A program made the position numbers and the translations under genes. From assembly GCA_014529385.2 (NCBI GenBank), contig CM043943.1:98390855-98454854 (forward strand): 64,000 nucleotides of DNA. Reading direction: 5' to 3'. Of the stretch, positions 58,387-64,000 are shown piece after piece (the first letter of the stretch is position 1; every line of letters starts with the position of its first letter). This DNA comes from Adiantum capillus-veneris (taxonomy: Eukaryota > Streptophyta > Polypodiopsida > Polypodiales > Pteridaceae). The notes below the pieces were generated by a model, which saw only the letters and a program-made list of their open reading frames with translations, did no database searches and was not told the origin of the DNA.

Positions 58387-58728
58387 TGTGCTCATTTTAT
58401 TTATACTGCGAGGGGGAGATACCATGTTGTTACAACAGTGGCGACCTATCACTCTCCTCTCTTCTGTGTATAAGATAGTGGCCCGCATGACCAATGCTCA
58501 CTTGCACCCTTCCTTGCCGGATTTGATACAACTTCATTGCCCTTTGCAAGAGGAGTCCCTTCCCCCCCCCTCCTCTGTGCTCATTTTATTTATACTGCGA
58601 GGGGGAGATACCATGCTGTTACAACAGTGGCGACCTATCACTCTCCTCTCTTCTGTGTATAAGATAGTGGCCCGCATGACCAATGCTCACTTGCACCCTT
58701 CCTTGCCGGATTTGATACAACTTCATTG
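58323..58728 (+). repeat. Recent tandem duplication in LINE L with unequal C runs
   Basis: Copy 1 (58323-58539) and copy 2 (58540-58728) both read CCCTTTGCAAGAGGAGTCC, a C run, CTCTGTGCTCATTTTATTTA, and onward to ACTTCATTG. They differ by about one base and in the C run, 45 C (58340-58384) against about 9 C (58562-58570). Confidence 0.93.
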
Positions 58729-59090
58729 ACTAGTTTTGTTTCAGGGTCGATGCATTCTGGACAGTATTCACTGTCTATGATGATGTTGAGTGGGCCAGGT
58801 AGTCAGGAGAGCCCCTTCTCGAGGAAGGAAAGGTCTCTTTGACGTTACTTGCATGCCGACGGGTGTTGGATACAGGCGCACATCGTTTACAGCTATGGAT
58901 GATGGCGAACACTCTTGACTCACTTTTCAGGATCCTGTAGATTATGGAAGCCTATTCAGGTTGTTGGGAGTCTGTTCGAGTTGTTGAATATCCGACAGGC
59001 GTTTAGCTGTGGATCTGACCTTTATGGTGGATGATACGGTTAGTGCTTCTTTCTTGCGTGCACCTCTCTTCTCCGCTGCTCACGTCAACA

Positions 59091-59836
59091 GATGTTAGTC
59101 AATAGAGATTGTGGATATGGGAGCGTTGCCCGCTTTCGGAGTTGTACTGATATCCGAGGGAGTGGTGTTGGCCATCCGGTTTTAGCAATTGCTTTACAGT
59201 CTCGTTTTTGAGAATTTTCCTTTTCTCTGCCAGCATATTCTCCTTTGGGTCAGATTCAGAGGTCTTTAGGCCTACACAACCACTCCCTTGGTTGAATGCA
59301 GGACTCTAATGTTTATATGGCTCTCACTTGTTTCCTCATAGACATGGGGCTAGCACAGTGGATTATGTTTTGGTTCAGCCCAGTTTCATCACCTCTATTC
59401 AGGACTCTACAGTCGGGCCAAGGCCTATCGGGGTAGCAAGAGGGCATTCTCATTGGTTGGGTTGTCCTTTGATTGTGAAGACTCCATTATCCATTTGATT
59501 CTCCAAATAGGCCTGTTGATAGGAATATTTGATGTTGTTGTAGGACTCCGTTGGCTATCGGCATCTGGCTTTTGACTAGGAGCATTGGGAGACTTAGGAA
59601 TCCAAATCTCTTGATGAACTTTGTAACTCCTTTGTTGACTTTGCCTTGCTCTAGCTCTTGTTGAGTTTTTTTGTTTCTTCATGCAGGTCTGGTGTAGTTG
59701 CAGCTGGCTTGCAGTTGATTGGTAGCCAAATCTTTGTATAACCTGTGTAGAATCCATGTCTGAGAGGAAGATCCTTTGAGATCCATCTTTGTTTTGTATC
59801 CTCTTGAGAGTTGTGGTTGACTTTAGCATCTTTCAA
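59091..59836 (+). mobile_element. LINE J4, endonuclease part
   Basis: A decayed endonuclease end of the APE type is visible at about 59346-59470 (HGASTVDYVLVQPSFITSIQ, then DSTVGPRPIG and HSHWLGCPL). This G.STVDY...DS.VG...SDH-like pattern is usual in LINE endonucleases, here without a clear SDH. The 5' start is uncertain. A MITE follows, and the LINE seems to resume at 60215. The minus-strand frame at 59425-59829 is antisense to it. Confidence 0.5.
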
Positions 59837-60214
59837 TAGTGACAAAAACCCGTTTCGGTCCTCCGAAACGGCGAAACGGTCGAAACGTTTCGACGAAACG
59901 AGCGAAATGAGTTGATTTTTTTTTTGGCCCCCTTCTGACCAGTTGACCTCAAACCACCCGTTTGGAGATTTTTTAAGCCATGTACAAAGGCTGTCTCATG
60001 ATTCAAGTTCACTCTTGACTCAGTCTCATATCTAGATTCTGGTATTTCACATGTCTTGATAGGTGAATTTGTACGTATATTCAATGTATAATTATAGGTA
60101 TATACATGTAAAACGAAACCTGTGTTTCGCTTTCTTTGAGCTCCGAAACGAAACGTTTCAGAAACCTCGAAACCCCGAAACACATGAAACGCTGAAACGT
60201 TTCATGTCACACTG
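59837..60214. mobile_element. Second hAT-like MITE, related ends to the one in F
   Basis: 378 bp. The left end TAGTGACAAAAACCCGTTTC and the right end, read inverted, CAGTGTGACATGAAACG, resemble each other. Both are followed by clusters of GAAACG/CGTTTC words as in the element at 11605-11997. The flanks show no exact 8-bp duplication (TCTTTCAA against CTTCAGGG), so the ends are approximate and the copy is old. Confidence 0.5.
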
Positions 60215-61150
60215 CTTCAGGGAGACTGATTCTGTCTACATAGATGGTATCTACAGATGCTTATGCATAGAGGATAAGGAGAGACCTCTAGAGGAGCTCA
60301 CTTATATATTGACAGAGACACTACAGATGCAGCAGCAGAGGCATACCCCCACATTGAGCATGGACAGCGACGACATTCTAGGAGCATACCTCAAATAGCT
60401 GGTATGATGAGGAGTGCAAAAAAGAGATCAGAGCCCGACATCAGAGGGAGGTAGTACTTCTAGGAGTCATCACTCACAGGCAGTCACTGATTGCTTCTCG
60501 GTGTTTGGTACGACGAAAGAAGAGGGCGTTTCTAGCCCGACTAGAGAAGGATTTATGCCAGTTGTTTATGAGCTAGGATTCAAGTGAGGCATGGCGATTC
60601 TTCCATGGGCATTCTCCTCCACTAGTCATCACCTCTACAGAGGTATGGGGTCAGTATGCATCATCTCTCTACACAGTCTCGGAGGCAGCCACCTCTTCCA
60701 GCTCCGCCAGAGCCACGCCCACACACACGTGCTTTCTTTACAGCCGAGATGGTAAAGAAAGCCATTGGCAGGATGAGGACCAAGAGAGCATATGATCACG
60801 ATGGCCTAGTAGCAAAGCATTTTATATATGCCAAAGACCTGCTTGTATAGCTTCTATTAGTGATGTTCAATCATGCCATGTACAAGGGCCTACCTGATAC
60901 TTAGAGTTGGTCTACTATCGCACCTATCTTCAAGTCAGGGGACCCTATGGAGCGTGGGAACTACCGCACTATCATGATTCGACACACATTGGCATGGTTG
61001 TACACATCCATCCTTAAGTAGCAGTTGAGTAGATGGGCAGAGAGAGAGGGTGTACGAGCAATAGGACAGGTGGGTTTCAAGAGAGGTTTCTCTACTCGTG
61101 ATCATATTCTGACACTCAAAGCCATTGTTGAGGAGGGGAGATTGAAGTCG
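60215..61150 (+). mobile_element. LINE J4, RT part, interrupted by copia M
   Basis: Same family as J1: WYDEECKKEIRARHQREVVL matches J1's WYDDECRELYRRLRARR, followed by LCQLFMS, PTHTRAFFTAEMVKKAIGRM, a match to NYRTIMI and QVGFKRGFSTRDHILTLKAI. Stops and frame changes occur (for example after LFMS near 60570 and after KDLLV at 60850), so it is a pseudogene. The RT catalytic part is missing because copia M begins at about 61151. Confidence 0.75.
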
Positions 61151-61155
61151 TGGAG

Positions 61156-61170
61156 TGGAGCTTAGATCGA

Positions 61171-61222
<52 letters not shown>

Positions 61223-61380
61223 GCTTACACAGTACGCACAGAATTCTTTGAAGGGTTATCTCCCAAATCTTATTATTCACACAAGTATATGTGAGTATAT
61301 ACAAAGAGTTAGTGATAAGTGAGTTAGGCGGGCGGGCGGCCATATCCGTGTAAGAGGCCACTTGGGCTTTAATCCCAACA
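61156..61380 (-). repeat. Probable 3' LTR of element M with a CA microsatellite
   Basis: Sense TGTTGGGATTAAAGCC...AGCTCCA, about 225 bp. The CA tract at 61179-61218 follows a short CT tract. The partner LTR was not found. Confidence 0.65.
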
Positions 61381-63112
61381 ACCTCCCACTTAAAGTCCAA
61401 TCTGGCACTTTAAGTTACTGTAAATCTATGAACATAAATGTACAAAGATTTACATGGTTGCCATCTATCCAATGCCCAATAACTCACGACAATGCACAAA
61501 GCCCTCTTCTGGAAGTCCCTTTGTGAGTATATCAACAGGATTGTCCTTGGTGTGGATCTTCATCAGTTGTATCTGCTTGTCTTTAAGTACTTACCTAATG
61601 AAGTGATATTTTACATCAATATGCTTAGTCTTTGATCTGTGCAGTTCCTGTGTTTGCTTACTATAAACACAATGCTCACAAAACTCGAAATCTTGAAATG
61701 AAAAGCCAGGCAAATAACCATAACGAGAAAGTATTTCCATTCCTCTTTTTGACATATGTCCCAGCCTACGATGCCACAGTGACACACTTGGCTGCTCAAT
61801 CACATTAATTACATGGTTTTTAACCTCTGGAACATGTAAAGTGTACAGAGTTCCTGACTTGCTGCCATGTGCTACAGTTGTCGAACCTTTGGAGATCTTC
61901 CAAGCGTTGTTTCCAAAAAGTGTCACATAACCCACATCATCCAAGTTCCCTGTACTGATCAAGCTCTTTCGGATTGCTGGAACATGTCTGACATTCTTGA
62001 GCCATAAAGAAGAGCCATTCTGAAACTTCAACTGCACATCTTTCACTCCAAGTATGTCACAAACCGGCTCATTGCCAAGTCTGACATAATCTTTAGTAGA
62101 CACGTATGATGTAAACCACTCTTTGTGCGGAGAAACATGTAAAGATGCCCTTGAGTCGATAATCCAATCACTCATAGCATATCCATCCTCTGTAGTCAAG
62201 AAAACAGAATCAAAATTGCTTGTGAGGAAGATGTCACTAGTTGTTATACCAGAATCACTGTCTGAACCAGATCCTGTGACATTCACCTCTTCAATCTTCA
62301 CTGAACTCTTCTTTTCATCTTGCTCAGAACTCTTTGTTTTGCCTTTTTCTTGTTTCCACTTCGTGCAGTCTCTCTTCATGTGACCCTTCTTGCCACAATG
62401 GTAGCATTCTATGTCATCCTTTGACTTCGAGTCACGAGACTTACTTCGGTTTTGTGCCTTCTTATCCTTCTTCTCTTTAGACTGTTGTCTCCCTCGAACG
62501 ACCAAAGCACTATTGCCTTTGCTTTTGTCAATGTTCTTCCTGTTCACTTCCTCTGTAAGCAAGCTGCCTTCTACATTGGCACTTGTAAGACCCTCTGGCG
62601 TGACAGAATTACTTAATGCCATGCGAAAAGTATCCCAACGGTCTGGCAAAGTGATTAATAGAAACATAGCCTTCACTGAATCTGGAAAGACTATCTCCAG
62701 TGGTGTTAACTGGCTGAAAATTGTGTGAAATTTGTTGAGATGATTTGACATGGCTGTCCCTACCTTCATCTTCAAATCCACCAATTTCTTAAGCTAGTAA
62801 ATCTGAGAAGCAGCACTTCGTTTCTCGTACATATCACATAGCTTTTGCCATATGCCATATGGTGTAGTCTCTTCTGCTATGTTGAAGTAAACATTTTCTG
62901 CCAGTGTCAACATGATTGTGGAACAAGCTAACTCGTCAAGCTCTTCCCACTCATCTTCAGCCATACCTTCTGGTCTTTCCTCTTTGAGCTTCAGTGGCTT
63001 CACTTGTTTTTTCTGCACCAAAACCTGCTAAATCTGCTTCTTCCAGAATGGAAAGTTTGTGCCATCCAGCTTCTTTATGTTGTAAAGAGTTTCACTTTGA
63101 GAAGATGCCATG

Positions 63113-64000
63113 TTTGTCAAACTGTTTACTCCTGGGAAAAATCCGGCAGAGTTCCCTTGTAAACTGGCTTCTGTACACAATAAACAACCTGTAAACAACA
63201 AGCTGAATACCTCTCGTCAAGAACTGTCAGTAGTTTGAAAATTTTTGACAGTCTCCCTTGTAAACTGAGCTCTGGAAACCAAAAGATAGCTCAAAAACAA
63301 CCATAAATAGCTGATCAGTGACAAATCTAAAAATCTCTGTAATATGCTATCCTGTAAGCATACACTGTCTCCTGTCTGGGCGATCACAGAACCTGTATTT
63401 GTCTCAAGACTGAACCCTGAACAATGCCTTAACGGCCTGACGCATAAGATGCAATCCAGTGTCTACACAAAGTCATACATCCTATGGGATAAAAGTCGCC
63501 GAAGAGGATGCGTGTAGAGGGAAACTCCAGCAACCTAATCCACCACTGGGTAACCCAGTCCCCAGTGCTTGGCTTCAAAAAACCTCACACACGACCCTCT
63601 CAGATGGCTCAACAAACTGCCCAGAACTAGCATACATCCTACGATAGACCAATCATTGTCCTATGACCGCTGCGGCGGTCTGTTTGCTAGCGTGACTGTC
63701 AACTAGCAGACCCACAATCACAGTACATCAATCTGCAATACATGCCAGTGGTGTCAAGCCATCGTATGGCCACACCTCCCCTCGAACTTGGCAAGCACAA
63801 GAAGTAGCAATGCAGACTGCAATATATATATCTGATGATATATATGTGTACCTGGTCTATAGATGATGCTTTGAAGACTAATGAGTGATGTATGTCGATG
63901 CCGATATTGATGCCGACCACCTCCTGCTTGCCAATCTACACAAGACGGGTTTCCTTGAGGTTGAAACCTATCTTTTGATGTAGTGCTCAGAACGAAATTT
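63113..64000. other. Leader of copia M and unassigned sequence to the window end
   Basis: Upstream of M's gag on the minus strand there is no further coding signal. Repeated phrases such as (T/C)CCCTTGTAAACTG(G/A) at about 63150 and 63260 hint at small internal duplications. No LTR end or primer site could be placed. Confidence 0.4.

Larger units (their letters stand above)
57216..59090 (+). mobile_element. LINE L: L1-like element, decayed
   Basis: It has an ORF1-like part at about 57.24-58.33 kb and RT fragments at about 58.39-59.05 kb (LLQQWRPITLLSSVYKIVAR; GRCILDSIHCL). ORF1 runs directly into RT sequence next to a C tract, with no endonuclease between them, so a large internal part is missing. 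It differs from the J family. It carries a 217/189-bp tandem duplication. The 3' end is uncertain. Confidence 0.65.
61151..64000 (-). mobile_element. Element M: broken Ty1/copia element running off the window
   Basis: Minus strand. The probable 3' LTR is about 61156-61380 (sense start TGTTGGGATTAAAGCCC), with purine tract TTTAAGTGGGAGGT beside it. Visible parts are gag at about 62.4-63.1 kb (NIKKLDGTNFPFW, EWEELDELACSTIM), a knuckle (CYHCGKKGHMKRDC), protease and pre-integrase at about 61.65-62.2 kb (LWHRRLGHMSKRG) and the pol C-terminal end at about 61.5-61.6 kb (KHIDVKYHFIR, DNPVDILTKGLPEEG). It is broken, with a few breaks. The 5' LTR was not found and may lie beyond 64000, so the age is unknown. 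Confidence 0.8.

Noticed and set aside
59425-59829. 134-codon minus-strand frame as a possible gene
   Set aside because: It lies antisense to a decayed LINE endonuclease end on the + strand (GASTVDYVLVQPSF) and has no recognisable family.
1-64000. CRISPR arrays, tRNA or rRNA genes, organelle DNA
   Set aside because: The direct repeats seen are LTRs, microsatellites or local duplications with no spacer pattern. No cloverleaf-like or rRNA-like stretch was recognised by eye, and the content is nuclear plant repeat DNA.

Overview
The window looks like nuclear DNA of a land plant with a very large, repeat-filled genome; a fern, other spore plant or gymnosperm fits best, but I cannot name the species. 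The evidence is one intron-split plant gene with close plant relatives, embedded in Ty1/copia and Ty3/gypsy (including chromovirus) elements, plant-type LINEs and long GA/CT microsatellites.

Only one host gene is recognised, on the + strand: UBLCP1, the ubiquitin-like-domain CTD phosphatase that acts on nuclear proteasomes. Exon 1 (1490-1752) encodes the ubiquitin-like domain. Exon 2 (53449-about 53592) encodes the acidic linker and the start of the stretch leading to the phosphatase domain. The splice phases match, so intron 1 is about 51.7 kb long. The catalytic exons lie beyond 64000, so intron 2 is at least 10.4 kb. Almost everything else in the window is mobile DNA sitting in these two introns.

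Intron 1 begins with a mosaic copia relic (2.2-4.6 kb). A short copia-like element, A (4624-9262), follows, with a second element, B, inside it. From 9.9 to 50.9 kb there is one nest of insertions: copia C contains D (9935-50882), D contains E (10033-48233), E contains F (10530-17648) and G (18071-41422), G contains H (20109-40607), and H contains I (22031-30726). Five-base target duplications support the D, F, H and I insertions. The two LTRs of an element are more alike the deeper it lies, about 15% different for D and under 3% for I. E also carries a LINE (J1) in its 5' LTR and a solo LTR of the A family (O). F carries a hAT-like MITE. A 5'-truncated LINE (J2) lies after the nest, and then about 1.4 kb of simpler intron leads to exon 2.

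Intron 2 holds a gypsy gag-protease relic (K) split by LINE J3, an L1-like LINE (L) with a DUF4283-type ORF1 and a recent tandem duplication, a LINE (J4) split by a second MITE, and copia M, which runs to the end of the window.

The observations most worth following are the giant but apparently spliceable intron, the well-ordered nest, a LINE family whose copies share a 3' stem-loop with a compensatory base pair, a LINE inserted exactly at a GA microsatellite whose empty site survives elsewhere in the window, and a set of pure C or G tracts up to 45 bases long. I found no tRNA, rRNA or CRISPR locus.
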